A DNA stretch of 64,000 bases from Nocardia sp. NBC_00565 (lineage in GTDB: Bacteria > Actinomycetota > Actinomycetes > Mycobacteriales > Mycobacteriaceae), in assembly GCF_036345915.1 (NCBI RefSeq), contig NZ_CP107785.1:1-64000 (forward strand). Direction: 5' to 3'. The notes under the pieces are model-generated. The model saw only the letters and a program-made list of their open reading frames with translations, was not told the DNA's origin and ran no database searches. Both the position numbers and the translations under genes were made by a program. This document shows, in pieces, positions 1 to 8,003 of the stretch. Position 1 is the stretch's first letter. Each line of letters begins with the position of its first letter.

Positions 1-80
1 CTTAGAATCGAGGCGAATCCCCTGGTCAGGGGTATTTTCCGGTGGACCGCAGATCAAGCCGTGACGGCTGGAGCAATCTG

Positions 81-118
81 TATCAGTCTGTAGTAGCCTA
101 CAGTTTCAGCCTACAGTT
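81..118. repeat. Direct repeat and dyad ahead of the integrase
   Basis: The decamer GCCTACAGTT occurs at 96-105 and 109-118, and CTGTAG at 88-93 faces CTACAG at 98-103. They lie 40 bases upstream of the integrase start. Inference: arm-type integrase or excisionase sites, or an operator for int. The attachment core itself was not identified. A short CCCCTG/CAGGGG dyad also sits at 19-32. Confidence 0.4.
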
Positions 119-157
119 GGACAAGGGCAGGAATCGCACAAGTAGGAGCTGTCATCC

Positions 158-1570
158 ATGACCGAAGAGCGCGCCGACGAAGCTCATGAGATCGGGCAGA
201 GGGATGGAATCTGGCAGCGCAGAGTCGATGTCACCGCGCCTAGTCATGCCGAGCTGATCAAGCGCGTCGCCGCGGTCGAGCGGCTGCTGAAGAAGTTGGC
301 CACCGAGAAACCCAAGCCGCGGCGTGCGCGCGGGGAGGGTGCGTTGTACAAGCGCGGCGAGGACGGCATGTGGGTGGGGCAGATCGAACTACCGAAGGGC
401 CCGGATGGCAAGCGGCGCAAGACCAAACCCGTCTACAGTTCCGACCAAGCAGAAGCCGTCAAGAAACTCAACAAGGTCAAGGATGATATCGCAAAGGGCA
501 TCATCGAACAGGCCGACCGGAGGCTTACGGTCAAGGCGTATCTGAAGACGTGGGTGGAGCAGGTCGCCAGACCGCGCCTCGACCCGGGGGCATACGCGAA
601 CTATTGCTCTGCCATCGACACTCGCATAGTGCCCGCGATCGGAGGGCGCCGGCTGGCCGAGTTGTCCACCGATGATGTCCGGCAGATGCACAAGTGGATC
701 AGGTCGGCGACCTACAAGCGTGGCAAGACGGTCAAGACGTACAGCACGCGCTCGGTGGAGGAGGCGCACAACGTCTTGTCCAAAGCGCTGGCGGACGCGA
801 TGTCGGACGGGGACAAGGGAGTTCACCGCAACGTGTGCAAACTCGTCGGCAAGCCGGGCGTGACCTCGCAGTCTCACGGCGCACTCACCGCCGAGCAGGC
901 CAGGCAGGTGCTCCGCTCGGCGCTCGAGGACAAGGATCCGATGGTAACCAGGTGGGCGGCTGGGCTGATGCTGGGCGGTCGCCAGGGTGAACTGCTCGGC
1001 CTGCAATGGGACAGGGTGAATCTCGAAGACGGGACATTGGATCTGGCATGGCAGCTCGACTGGCTCAAGCTCAAGCCGGAGTGCAAGTCCGACGATCCGG
1101 ACCGGTTCGAGGTTCCGGACGGATTCGAACTGATCCCGTTGTGGCGCGGGGCGGCATTGAAGCGGCCGAAGACAGTGAAGTCTCAGCGCCTGATTCCGCT
1201 TCCTGAGCCGCTGACGGCGATCCTGACCGTGTATCGGGATCGTGCGCCGTCGAACCCATGGGGGCTCGTCTGGGTGACGGTGCCTACCGAGAAGTCGAGA
1301 TTCAAGGGGCCCAAGCCGATCTCGAACAAGGATGACTTGGCCAGCTGGAAGGCCGCGCAGGTTCGCGCGGGGATCGATCCGGTTGATGTGCACGCGATGC
1401 GTGGAACCACGGCCACACTTCTTATGGAGGCCGGGGTTGACGCACGGATCATTCAGGAGATCCTCGGACATTCGAACGTGGTGACGACTCGCGGTTACCA
1501 GCAAGTCAACCTCGAGGCGCAGCGGAGGTCTCTCGGCAGCCTGGATGGTTTGCTGAAGCTCGAGCATTGA
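158..1570 (+). CDS. int: Tyrosine recombinase (phage integrase)
   Basis: This 470-residue protein would catalyse site-specific insertion and excision of the phage DNA. The C-terminal catalytic domain shows the family signature: Arg275 in GGRQGE, His412 and Arg415 in HAMRGT, His438 in LGHSN and the nucleophile Tyr447 in TTRGYQQ. An N-terminal basic segment (about residues 50-95, with ARGEGALYKR) looks like the arm-binding domain, and residues 125-230 match a SAM-like core-binding domain. The ATG is preceded by GTAGGAG. Its place at the left edge, reading into the immunity genes, fits a prophage end. Confidence 0.95.
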   Translation: MTEERADEAHEIGQRDGIWQRRVDVTAPSHAELIKRVAAVERLLKKLATEKPKPRRARGEGALYKRGEDGMWVGQIELPKGPDGKRRKTKPVYSSDQAEAVKKLNKVKDDIAKGIIEQADRRLTVKAYLKTWVEQVARPRLDPGAYANYCSAIDTRIVPAIGGRRLAELSTDDVRQMHKWIRSATYKRGKTVKTYSTRSVEEAHNVLSKALADAMSDGDKGVHRNVCKLVGKPGVTSQSHGALTAEQARQVLRSALEDKDPMVTRWAAGLMLGGRQGELLGLQWDRVNLEDGTLDLAWQLDWLKLKPECKSDDPDRFEVPDGFELIPLWRGAALKRPKTVKSQRLIPLPEPLTAILTVYRDRAPSNPWGLVWVTVPTEKSRFKGPKPISNKDDLASWKAAQVRAGIDPVDVHAMRGTTATLLMEAGVDARIIQEILGHSNVVTTRGYQQVNLEAQRRSLGSLDGLLKLEH

Positions 1571-1944
1571 GTTGCCCGCTGGACGGTCGGAATGTTGATC
1601 GAATTGCAATCTCCGATGGTGCCATCATCCGGATGTTTGCTGTATGCGGATAACTCGAAGGTTAGGGTCGGATCAGTTACCGGCCGGTTAGCCCGCTATG
1701 CCAGTGCATATGTGCTTGCAAGTGACCACATAGAGCAGTGCATGGTTCGGTATGGACTGCGAAAAACGTTGGCTTGCTGGGTGATTGCGAAGGATATTCA
1801 GACCGCCCAGTCCGAACCGATTCGCCGGTTTTGTTCGCCGAACCGCTTCAGGATCATTCCAGCACAACCTATGCTCTGGTTTACATCTCAACGATGTCTG
1901 TACATCAAGAACTGGGTCGGGGCCTGGTAACTGGAGAGTGACGT
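1571..1944. other. Gene-poor, lower-GC gap after int
   Basis: No convincing gene is visible; the open frames here lack ribosome-binding sites and family features. The octamer CCGAACCG occurs twice, at 1812-1819 and 1838-1845. Base composition is clearly more AT-rich than the flanks. It could hold attachment or operator sequence, but nothing decisive is seen. Confidence 0.4.
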
Positions 1945-2199
1945 GTGAACAGGGATGAGGCCGGACCGACAGCGAACCTGGCACGATTATCGGACCCGGC
2001 GGACCGCAATTGCGTTAGCCCAGAAGCCCTCTCGGTGGCGTTGCTCAGATTGAGCCCGACCGCACTGGACTGCGCACTCGGGCACGCGGCAGCTACGAGG
2101 TTCCGGCACAGACGGGAAACGGTCTGCGACCTCATCGTGGGCGCTGTCGTGATGGGCATTAGCCCGATCGCGTTATTCGACTCCCTCGATATCCCCTAG
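1945..2199 (+). CDS. Small protein of unknown function
   Basis: An 84-residue, Leu/Ala-rich protein starting at GTG with CTGGAGAG about 7 bases upstream. No domain is recognised. Its 3' end overlaps the convergent repressor gene by 27 bases, which makes it either a small immunity-region gene or a chance frame. Confidence 0.45.
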   Translation: MNRDEAGPTANLARLSDPADRNCVSPEALSVALLRLSPTALDCALGHAAATRFRHRRETVCDLIVGAVVMGISPIALFDSLDIP

Positions 2200-2481
2200 G
2201 GCGAGGCCGAGGAACTTCTGTAGCGGCATGTCGAGCGCCCTGAGGATTGCGGCCAGCTGCTGAAGATCTGGTGATCGTTCGCCGTTCTCGAAACGCTGGA
2301 TCGTGCTGAGCCCCAAGCCTGTTAGTTCCTTGAGCTCTGGCCGGGACAGCCCCCTTTTGCCGCGCAGCCCGCGCAGCTCGTCTCCGATGGCCTTGTTGAT
2401 GGCGGCGGCCAGAGCGTCGTTATCCATGTGGAACAGTTTGAGTTCCGAACGGCCCTCGCGCAAGTCTTGGCCGATATGCAT
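2173..2481 (-). CDS. XRE-family immunity repressor
   Basis: A Cro/CI-type helix-turn-helix domain is obvious (LRGKRGLSRPELKELTG, then LGLSTIQRFENGERSP), followed by the usual LQQLAAILRALDM helix. It is the only minus-strand gene of the switch and is divergent from the Cro-like gene at 2555, the classical arrangement of a prophage repressor. The start is uncertain: ATG at 2481 (102 residues) is used here; an ATG at 2427 and a GTG at 2511 are also in frame and none has a good Shine-Dalgarno sequence. It probably represses the promoter at 2519-2547. Confidence 0.8.
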   Translation of the reverse strand: MHIGQDLREGRSELKLFHMDNDALAAAINKAIGDELRGLRGKRGLSRPELKELTGLGLSTIQRFENGERSPDLQQLAAILRALDMPLQKFLGLALGDIEGVE

Positions 2482-2518
2482 TCTTGCGAACTCACGATAG
2501 AAACAGTTCACTTCGGGG

Positions 2519-2547
2519 TTGCTCGGGTTCCAAATCGAGCGTAATCT
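2519..2547 (+). promoter_or_regulatory. Predicted early rightward promoter
   Basis: TTGCTC (2519-2524), a 17-base spacer and TAATCT (2542-2547) form a sigma70-like promoter. Transcription would begin about 7 bases on, practically at the ATG at 2555, so the mRNA would be leaderless; there is indeed no Shine-Dalgarno sequence. It lies between repressor and Cro-like genes, where operators are expected. Confidence 0.55.
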
Positions 2548-2554
2548 ACTCCGT

Positions 2555-2770
2555 ATGGAACAGCTCGACGAGGCGGCGACGCAGAACATCTTGCGTGCCA
2601 TGAGCATAGCTGGCGTAGACCTAGACGGACTAGCCACAGCATCCGGAATCCATAAGGCGACCTTGCTTCGCAGGATGGCCAGCGGACCCTGGAAGCTGCA
2701 AGAACTCGGCCGGATCGCACGCGCGCTGGGCTGCCGCACCATGGACCTGGTGTCAGAGGTCGCGGCATGA
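2555..2770 (+). CDS. Cro-like helix-turn-helix regulator
   Basis: A 71-residue protein with a compact helix-turn-helix (GVDLDGLATASGIHKATLLRRMASG, then LQELGRIARALGC). First gene of the rightward operon, divergent from the repressor. The ATG at 2555 is chosen because it falls at the predicted transcription start. Role as Cro or Cox is inferred from size, fold and position. Confidence 0.75.
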   Translation: MEQLDEAATQNILRAMSIAGVDLDGLATASGIHKATLLRRMASGPWKLQELGRIARALGCRTMDLVSEVAA

Positions 2771-3021
2771 ACAGTCAGTCAGTCGACACAGCCATCCAGG
2801 CCACGCTTCAGCAGATCTCCTACAACGTGCGCCAAGCCCATCTGGCCACTGGCATTGGCGAGTCGACGCTCCGGAAGCTGGTTCGTGAAGGCCACCTCGC
2901 TGCCCGCTATCTCGGGTCGACTCTGCTGATCGACGCCGACGACCTGAAGCGGCTCTTCGCATCTCTGCCCAGCGAGAAGCAGGTCGACCGTGACGTCGCC
3001 GCGAATCGCGGTGTGGCATGA
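2767..3021 (+). CDS. xis: Excisionase-type DNA-binding protein
   Basis: An 84-residue protein with the MerR-like HTH_17 pattern of excisionases: RQAHLATGIGESTLRKLVREGHL, then a wing reading YLGSTLLIDADDLKRLF. It overlaps the Cro-like gene by ATGA. Known members bind attachment arms and direct integrase toward excision; here the assignment rests on the fold and the position near int. A role as an ordinary regulator is not excluded. Confidence 0.7.
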   Translation: MNSQSVDTAIQATLQQISYNVRQAHLATGIGESTLRKLVREGHLAARYLGSTLLIDADDLKRLFASLPSEKQVDRDVAANRGVA

Positions 3022-3983
3022 GCGACTTGACCCTGGCCACTGCCCGCGCCGAACGCGATGCCCTCGCCGCACGCACCGATGTCCTCGACAAGGTCGGGGT
3101 GTTGCGCTCCCTCCCGGGCGGGATGTACGTCACCACGGAGATGGCCGCCGAGTTCTACGAGGTGAGTGTCGAACTCATCCGTCGAGTCGTCAGCGACAAT
3201 CGCGCCGAGCTCGACAGCGACGGTTACCGCGTCACGATCCGGTCGGCATTTGAGAGTGAATACGGCTCACTCTCAAATCTGGACCCGCGCGCCCGGCAGA
3301 TCGCCCTGTTCCCCCGCCGCGCAGTGCTGCGGATCGGAATGCTATTGCGCGACTCCGACGTAGCGCGTCGCGTCCGTGACTACCTCCTCAACTCCGAAGA
3401 GCGCGAGCGAACTCTCGACCCGGCGAACCTCACGCGGCTGCAAATCCTTGAGATCGCAATGGATTCTGAGCGCCGAGCCCTAGAGTTGGCCGCGCAGGTC
3501 GAAGCCGACCGGCCGATGGTGGAGCGCGCGAAGCAGCACGCTGGCGGCTCCGGCATGGAGACCAGGACCCAGTTCTTCCGTGAGGTCAAGGCGTGGGCGC
3601 AGAAGAACCACGGTGTGGTCGTCAAGCGTGACCACGTCAATGACTTCCTGTCGACCCTCAAGCTCGGCCTGTTCGTGCGCGGTAGACGTGGCGACTCGGG
3701 CGAGGCGACAGCGTGGGCGATCGAGAAGGGCTACGCCGACAACGCCCAAGGAACTTCCGACAGCGGCCACAACTATGCGACCGGGAAGTTGACGGCGCGC
3801 GGCCAGCAGTACGCCTGGGAGCGGATCGTCCGCTACATCGACGCGAACGGCACGTTGGCGCTGCCCCGTCAGATCGGATCGGCGCAGGTCGCTCAGGTTG
3901 TCGACGCCGACAAGCTGGCTGCCACCAGCGATTTTGCTGACGCCGACAACATGGTCCTTCCAGGGATGGAGGGGTCGGCATGA
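3018..3983 (+). CDS. ant: Phage antirepressor with KilAC-type C-terminus
   Basis: A 321-residue protein. The C-terminal third (about residues 190-290, with VKAWAQKNHGVVVKRDHVND and later GKLTARGQQYAWERIVRYI) resembles the KilAC domain of phage antirepressors. The N-terminal part (YVTTEMAAEFYEVSVELIRR, then LFPRRAVLRIGMLLRDSDVA) resembles the DNA-binding half of such proteins. Antirepressors bind and inactivate repressors during induction. It overlaps the excisionase gene by four bases and closes the switch cluster. Confidence 0.75.
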   Translation: MSDLTLATARAERDALAARTDVLDKVGVLRSLPGGMYVTTEMAAEFYEVSVELIRRVVSDNRAELDSDGYRVTIRSAFESEYGSLSNLDPRARQIALFPRRAVLRIGMLLRDSDVARRVRDYLLNSEERERTLDPANLTRLQILEIAMDSERRALELAAQVEADRPMVERAKQHAGGSGMETRTQFFREVKAWAQKNHGVVVKRDHVNDFLSTLKLGLFVRGRRGDSGEATAWAIEKGYADNAQGTSDSGHNYATGKLTARGQQYAWERIVRYIDANGTLALPRQIGSAQVAQVVDADKLAATSDFADADNMVLPGMEGSA

Positions 3984-4267
3984 ATGTCTGGGGCAAGTCG
4001 GTAGCCGAGGTTATTGATCCCGATCGTGAGCGCCAGGTGGATGCCATCGTGTGGCGGCGGCTCGGCAAGCGGTTCCGTGAGTGCACGCTGGACGAAATTC
4101 AGCGGCTGATTGTTGTGCTCAATGCAGAGGCTTCTGCGGATCACCGCCGCGCGCTCGCAGCCGAACGGAAGATCGCCGCTGGTCTGGCGATGATCGACCA
4201 ATACAACGCATCCGTCGCTGATGGTGCGAATCGCGCTGAGCAGTGGGCGAACGGCGGTGCTGCATGA
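3980..4267 (+). CDS. Helical protein of unknown function
   Basis: A 95-residue, mostly helical protein with alternating charged and hydrophobic residues (RERQVDAIVWRRLGKRFREC; LDEIQRLIVVLNAEA). No domain recognised. Coupled by ATGA to the antirepressor and to the following membrane peptide. Confidence 0.75.
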   Translation: MNVWGKSVAEVIDPDRERQVDAIVWRRLGKRFRECTLDEIQRLIVVLNAEASADHRRALAAERKIAAGLAMIDQYNASVADGANRAEQWANGGAA

Positions 4268-4383
4268 CCGCCCCATCGAAGGCCCGTCCTGATACTGCCG
4301 CTGCGGCCGTGCTCGTGGTCAGCGCTGCTGTCCTGCTGTGGGATGCCCTGCTCGAGCGTGCGGAGCGGAGGGCGGAGCGGTGA
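4264..4383 (+). CDS. Single-pass membrane peptide
   Basis: A 39-residue ORF with one hydrophobic helix (AAAAVLVVSAAVLLW) and a strongly charged C-terminal tail. It overlaps both neighbours (ATGA at 4264, GTGA at 4380). First of three consecutive small membrane-protein genes. Confidence 0.65.
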   Translation: MTAPSKARPDTAAAAVLVVSAAVLLWDALLERAERRAER

Positions 4384-4478
4384 TCACCGGTATCTGCATT
4401 TTCCTCGGCGTGTGGGCGTCGGTTGTCGCCGTGATCCTCGGTCTCGTCGGCCGCACCCTGTTCGGGAGGCGGCGATGA
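4380..4478 (+). CDS. Single-pass membrane peptide
   Basis: A 32-residue ORF starting at GTG in the overlap with the previous stop. It is almost entirely one membrane helix (ICIFLGVWASVVAVILGLVG) with a basic end (GRRR). Function unknown; it could be a holin-like or exclusion peptide, but nothing in the sequence decides this. Confidence 0.6.
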   Translation: MITGICIFLGVWASVVAVILGLVGRTLFGRRR

Positions 4479-4771
4479 GCGACGACTCGAACATCAGCTA
4501 CCTGAGCAACCAGTCCACGAAGGTGTCTCGTCTGCGTGAATACACCTCCGACGCGGTAAAGGCCAGCCTGCCGTCCGTGCTCTACCCGGCTGCCGTGGTC
4601 AGTGTTATCGGCTGGTGCCTGTATCTGCCGGGGTGGATCGACGCTGATCTTTTCGTGGCGATTCTGCGGTGCTCGTTGGCCTATGCCGCTGGTGGTGCTG
4701 TAGCTGTTCCTGGACTTATTGCGGTCGAACTGTGGCGGGACCGGTTGCGCGGCAAGGGGGCACGTCGATGA
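4475..4771 (+). CDS. Two-pass membrane protein
   Basis: A 98-residue protein with a polar N-terminus (about 30 residues) and two hydrophobic segments near residues 32-52 and 58-83, ending in a basic tail (WRDRLRGKGARR). Start at ATG 4475, overlapping the previous stop. Together with the two preceding genes it forms a small membrane cluster. Confidence 0.75.
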   Translation: MSDDSNISYLSNQSTKVSRLREYTSDAVKASLPSVLYPAAVVSVIGWCLYLPGWIDADLFVAILRCSLAYAAGGAVAVPGLIAVELWRDRLRGKGARR

Positions 4772-5043
4772 ACCTCCGCACCTTCTGGTCCCTGCTGCGC
4801 GCCGAACTCGGTGCGACCGTCGACGGCTATATCGCCGAACGGTTGCCCACCCCGAACTCCCTCCCGGCGGAACTCCCCGCTGAACGCGCCGCCGGCGAGG
4901 GTGAAGGGGCGCATCCTGCGGAGGAGATCTCCGTCGGACCCCTCACCGATGTAGAGGTCCCGCAGGATGCGTCCCACCGCCACCGGTATTTCCGGTGGCT
5001 GAACCCGCAGGTGTGTATCGAGTGCGGCGGGGTGCAGCGATGA
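4768..5043 (+). CDS. Small protein with C-terminal CxxC
   Basis: A 91-residue protein: helical N-terminus, Pro/Glu-rich middle, and a C-terminal HRYFRWLNPQVCIECGGVQR that looks like half of a zinc ribbon. ATGA overlaps at both ends. Function unknown. Confidence 0.7.
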   Translation: MNLRTFWSLLRAELGATVDGYIAERLPTPNSLPAELPAERAAGEGEGAHPAEEISVGPLTDVEVPQDASHRHRYFRWLNPQVCIECGGVQR

Positions 5044-5474
5044 CCGCCGATCGGTTGGCCGACCTCGCGCACCGGGCGCTCGCTGAGACCCGTGAGCCTG
5101 GTTGGCCGTATGACGGGGGCGGTGCCGATGCTTGGTCTGGCTGTGTCGACGGGATGCTCGGCGGTGCGACCGGCGAGTACTGCGCCGCGGTACGTCCGGC
5201 CGCGATCTTGGCGGTGCTGGATCTGCTGAAGCTGATCGCGGGCGACCGGTGCTCACGAGTCTGGAGCGGTTCGCGCTGTTGGGATGACCCGACCTTGACG
5301 CCTGACTGCCCATGGACGGCGGACCGGTGGTGCGAATGCTGCACCGCCCAGGCGGCACTCGATGCCCTGACTTCCTCATTGCCAGTGACTAGCTCCGGCG
5401 ATGAGGCTGCGCACCCCGAATCGTCACGTGATGACGATCTCGCCGATTCGGGGTGCGCCTCCCACTTCCCGTGA
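5040..5474 (+). CDS. Cysteine- and tryptophan-rich protein
   Basis: A 144-residue protein with clustered Cys and Trp (RCSRVWSGSRCWDD; CPWTADRWCECC). No family recognised. Its last 22 codons contain a perfect 15-bp inverted repeat, so the C-terminus is partly shaped by a nucleic-acid element. It is followed by a 76-base gap, rare in this packed region. Confidence 0.7.
   Translation: MTADRLADLAHRALAETREPGWPYDGGGADAWSGCVDGMLGGATGEYCAAVRPAAILAVLDLLKLIAGDRCSRVWSGSRCWDDPTLTPDCPWTADRWCECCTAQAALDALTSSLPVTSSGDEAAHPESSRDDDLADSGCASHFP
5409..5458. repeat. Perfect 15-bp inverted repeat
   Basis: GCGCACCCCGAATCG at 5409-5423 is exactly inverted at 5444-5458, with a 20-base loop that contains the palindrome TCACGTGA (5424-5431). 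No T-run follows, so it is not a standard intrinsic terminator. It lies inside the 3' end of the gene at 5040 and just before a break in the operon, suggesting an attenuator, processing site or protein-binding site. Confidence 0.6.
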
Positions 5475-5550
5475 AAACGGGATCGGCCGCCGCGGGCCCA
5501 ATCCGCGACAGCCAGCAAATAACTAAATGCCAAGAAGAAAGTCTACCGCA

Positions 5551-5775
5551 ATGACTATCCACACGCCCGCGTGCCAAACCGCACTCGCTGAGTTCCTTTC
5601 CGCCGCAGAGGATTCCGTGCAATACCGCATTGCTCATTACGTCGAGGAGCATGAGGCTCCCGAAGGTTTGGATCTGCTGTTGACGGTGCTGTTCGAGGAC
5701 GCCCCGGAGACGCCGGAGTTCGTGACGGCCCAGCGTCTGCTGCCGTCCCTGCTCGCTGAGGCGGTCCAGTCATGA
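5551..5775 (+). CDS. Small protein, type B of a duplicated set
   Basis: A 74-residue protein. The ATG at 5551 is preferred because AGAAAG lies 10 bases upstream; an ATG at 5527 would add eight residues but has no ribosome-binding site. Its pattern (YRIAHYVEEHEAP..LLTVLFED) resembles the proteins at 6140 and 6588, so it seems the first copy of a repeated gene type. Confidence 0.65.
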   Translation: MTIHTPACQTALAEFLSAAEDSVQYRIAHYVEEHEAPEGLDLLLTVLFEDAPETPEFVTAQRLLPSLLAEAVQS

Positions 5776-6143
5776 CCGAGTCATTCATCAGCCTGCGTCA
5801 CGTCCCGATCACCGCCGACGGTATCGACGTGAACTGGTTCCCGAACGAGAGCCTGCATTGCGTCGGATTCCTCGTGGGCTTCGAGACGCGAGTCTCGATC
5901 TACCTGACCGACGCCGACGCCCGCGCGCTGCACGACGCCTTGGGCAAGGGGATCAAAGACCTCGCCAGCAAGCGAGCCGCCGAAGTCCTCGCCGCGACCA
6001 TTGTCGACGGGGAGCCGTCGGCCCCCGAGTTCTGCCCGGACTGCGGCCACACGAACGGACATGGCCTGGTCCATAGGCGCAACACCGCCGGTGGCGGCGG
6101 CAGCAACGTGCCGTGCCCGAACACAGAGGCGGTGCAGGCATGA
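5772..6143 (+). CDS. Small protein, type A, with zinc-ribbon tail
   Basis: A 123-residue protein. Residues 10-60 (IDVNWFPNES...RVSIYLTDADARALHDALG) match the protein at 6373. The C-terminal part adds CPDCGH and a later Cys-Pro, probably a zinc ribbon. It overlaps its neighbours by ATGA and is the first A-type member of an alternating A/B gene array. Confidence 0.7.
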   Translation: MTESFISLRHVPITADGIDVNWFPNESLHCVGFLVGFETRVSIYLTDADARALHDALGKGIKDLASKRAAEVLAATIVDGEPSAPEFCPDCGHTNGHGLVHRRNTAGGGGSNVPCPNTEAVQA

Positions 6144-6376
6144 GCACATCCCGTTTGCCGGACTGGGCGGAATTCGTGATCGCCCTGCTGAACACCGACC
6201 CGACTTCGACCGGCTACGGAATCGCCGCCCACGTCAAGACTTTGACCGACGAGGACGAGGTGGTCGCCTTCCTGCACGGCACCATGCGTAACTGTCCGGC
6301 GGATTCCCGTTCCGCAGAGGTTGCGTGGGAACTGCTGTGGCTCATCGGCGCTGCGGAACTGGCGGTGCAGCCGTGA
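6140..6376 (+). CDS. Small protein, type B
   Basis: A 78-residue protein aligning with the product at 6588 (GIAAHVKTL...EVAWELLWLI against GIADYITGP...EIAWEIWTLM). Function unknown. Start ATG overlaps the previous stop; an in-frame GAGGCGGTGCAG serves as ribosome-binding region. Confidence 0.7.
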   Translation: MSTSRLPDWAEFVIALLNTDPTSTGYGIAAHVKTLTDEDEVVAFLHGTMRNCPADSRSAEVAWELLWLIGAAELAVQP

Positions 6377-6591
6377 GCAGCGTCGTCAACTTCAAGCAAG
6401 CCGAGTTCTCCTCCTCCGACATCCAGGTCGAGTGGGATCCGCCCACCGACGTGCACACGGTGTGGTTGGGCGGTCAAGCCCGGGTGCAGCTCTCGCCGGC
6501 GGATGCGCAAACCCTGCTGGAGTTGCTCGGTGCGTCCGTCACTTCCGCTCTCGCCCTGCGGGCGTCTCTGACTGCCGAGGTGCAGTCATGA
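6373..6591 (+). CDS. Small protein, type A
   Basis: A 72-residue paralogue of the N-terminal part of the protein at 5772, lacking its zinc-ribbon tail (IQVEWDPPTD...ARVQLSPADAQTLLELLG). GTG start in a GTGA overlap. Confidence 0.7.
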   Translation: MSSVVNFKQAEFSSSDIQVEWDPPTDVHTVWLGGQARVQLSPADAQTLLELLGASVTSALALRASLTAEVQS

Positions 6592-6812
6592 GGGGCTGGA
6601 GGCGCGCGCCGTGGCAGGCATACGTCGACGACTTGGGGCGGATGCCGAAGGGGTCGACGGAGCGAGGGATCGCGGACTACATCACCGGACCGGTCGGGCC
6701 GGACCAGATCGATGTCTACCTCGAGCAGTTGATGCGGGAGAACCCCGAGAACAACCGCGCGCATGAGATCGCTTGGGAGATCTGGACTCTGATGCACGGG
6801 AGGGTGGCATGA
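6588..6812 (+). CDS. Small protein, type B
   Basis: A 74-residue paralogue of the proteins at 5551 and 6140, completing a B-A-B-A-B order. It overlaps both neighbours by ATGA. Function unknown. Confidence 0.7.
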   Translation: MRGWRRAPWQAYVDDLGRMPKGSTERGIADYITGPVGPDQIDVYLEQLMRENPENNRAHEIAWEIWTLMHGRVA

Positions 6813-7408
6813 CTTCCATAGAGCAGGACGCGAAGCGGTCATTCCTGGGATACGTCAAGGGCAAGGAGATGACGGTCCTTCATGACGAGGGCCTGTATCG
6901 ACACCTCCGTTTCGGTGCGCGCGGCAGCGTCGGCTGGTTCGAGCTTGTCACCTGGCCGGGAAGCCTTGCCATCAAAGGCGATATCGGAGGGTCGTACATC
7001 TTCGCCCGGCTCGACGACATGTTTCAGTTCTTCGGCAGCAATCCGGACTACATCAACCCCGGCTACTGGGACGAGAAGATCCAGGCGGGCGGCCCGACTC
7101 GGGCGTTCTCCGACGACCTGTTCAAGCAGCGGGTTGTCGAATACTTCTGGGACATTCGTCACGCCTACAAGGGGGAGTCCGCGCGCCTGTTCCGTGCGAT
7201 CCGCGAAGACGTTCTGGACTACGGCGAATGCCAGGACGAAGCCCGCACTGCGCTCAACACCTTCGCGTATCGCGACAACGACGGCGAACTGTTCGAGTTC
7301 GGCGACACATGGGAATGGAACTTCACCGACTGGTCCATCCACTATCTGCGTGCCTGCTACGCGATCGTGTGGGGCATCAGTCGCTACCGGGCGGTGGTGT
7401 CGGCGTGA
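6809..7408 (+). CDS. Conserved-type phage protein of unknown function
   Basis: A 199-residue protein, large for this region and rich in aromatic residues (GWFELVTWPGS; YFWDIRHAYKG; WEWNFTDWSIHYLRACYAIVWGI). No catalytic motif recognised. Start ATG 6809 overlaps the stop before it. Its full-length, well-composed sequence suggests a stable globular protein. Confidence 0.8.
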   Translation: MTSIEQDAKRSFLGYVKGKEMTVLHDEGLYRHLRFGARGSVGWFELVTWPGSLAIKGDIGGSYIFARLDDMFQFFGSNPDYINPGYWDEKIQAGGPTRAFSDDLFKQRVVEYFWDIRHAYKGESARLFRAIREDVLDYGECQDEARTALNTFAYRDNDGELFEFGDTWEWNFTDWSIHYLRACYAIVWGISRYRAVVSA

Positions 7409-7587
7409 CCAAGCATCTGCATATGCCGCACCTGCCCGAGGTGGCCGCCGAGGCGGTAGAGAACGCCCTTCACCACTTTCGCAAGCCCCAGCCTGTCTAC
7501 ACCGACCCGGCCGCTATTGCGCGGTGGGCGGAGTGGCTGACCCCGGACGAGTGGGAGCGCCAGCACGACGGGAGGTCTGAGCGATGA
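7405..7587 (+). CDS. Small hydrophilic protein
   Basis: A 60-residue protein starting at GTG, with a tryptophan-rich end (AIARWAEWLTPDEWERQ). No family recognised. Four-base overlaps on both sides. Confidence 0.65.
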   Translation: MTKHLHMPHLPEVAAEAVENALHHFRKPQPVYTDPAAIARWAEWLTPDEWERQHDGRSER

Positions 7588-8003
7588 AGTCTCCTGCCCC
7601 TCGCCCTTGCGAGTCCTGCCCCTACCGCCGCGATGTCCCGTCCGGGGTTTGGGCGGCCGAGGAATACGACAAGCTCCGCGACTTCGACGACCAGCACGGG
7701 GCACGCATGACGGCTCTGTTCTATTGCCATCAGCACGACGCTGATGACGAGCGCTCCCGTCTGTGCGCGGGATGGGTTGGATGCCACGGGCATAGCTCGA
7801 TCGGACTGCGGATCGCCGTCGCCTCTGGCCGGGTGAGCCGCACCGTGTTCGAGTACGAATCTCCGGTGCCGCTGTTCGCCAGCGGGGCCGAGGCTGCCGA
7901 TCACGGACAGGCTGACATCGCCGATCCCAGTGAAGATGCGGCGCGGCTGATCGACAAGATCACCGCCAACCGTCCGAGCGTGGACGCAGGTGATCAGCGA
8001 TGA
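7584..8003 (+). CDS. DUF6283-like cysteine protein
   Basis: A 139-residue protein with N-terminal CESCPYRRDVPSGVW and later FYCHQH and CAGWVGCHG. This spacing of Cys and His resembles the actinobacterial DUF6283 family and suggests a bound metal. Function unknown. Family name is given from memory of the motif. Confidence 0.75.
   Translation: MKSPAPRPCESCPYRRDVPSGVWAAEEYDKLRDFDDQHGARMTALFYCHQHDADDERSRLCAGWVGCHGHSSIGLRIAVASGRVSRTVFEYESPVPLFASGAEAADHGQADIADPSEDAARLIDKITANRPSVDAGDQR

Noticed and set aside
389..1609. A 406-codon minus-strand frame opposite the integrase
   Set aside because: It mirrors the integrase gene, lacks a ribosome-binding site and shows no family features.
1592..1930. A 112-codon frame after int
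   Set aside because: No ribosome-binding site, odd composition for the region, and competing frames on both strands of equal quality.
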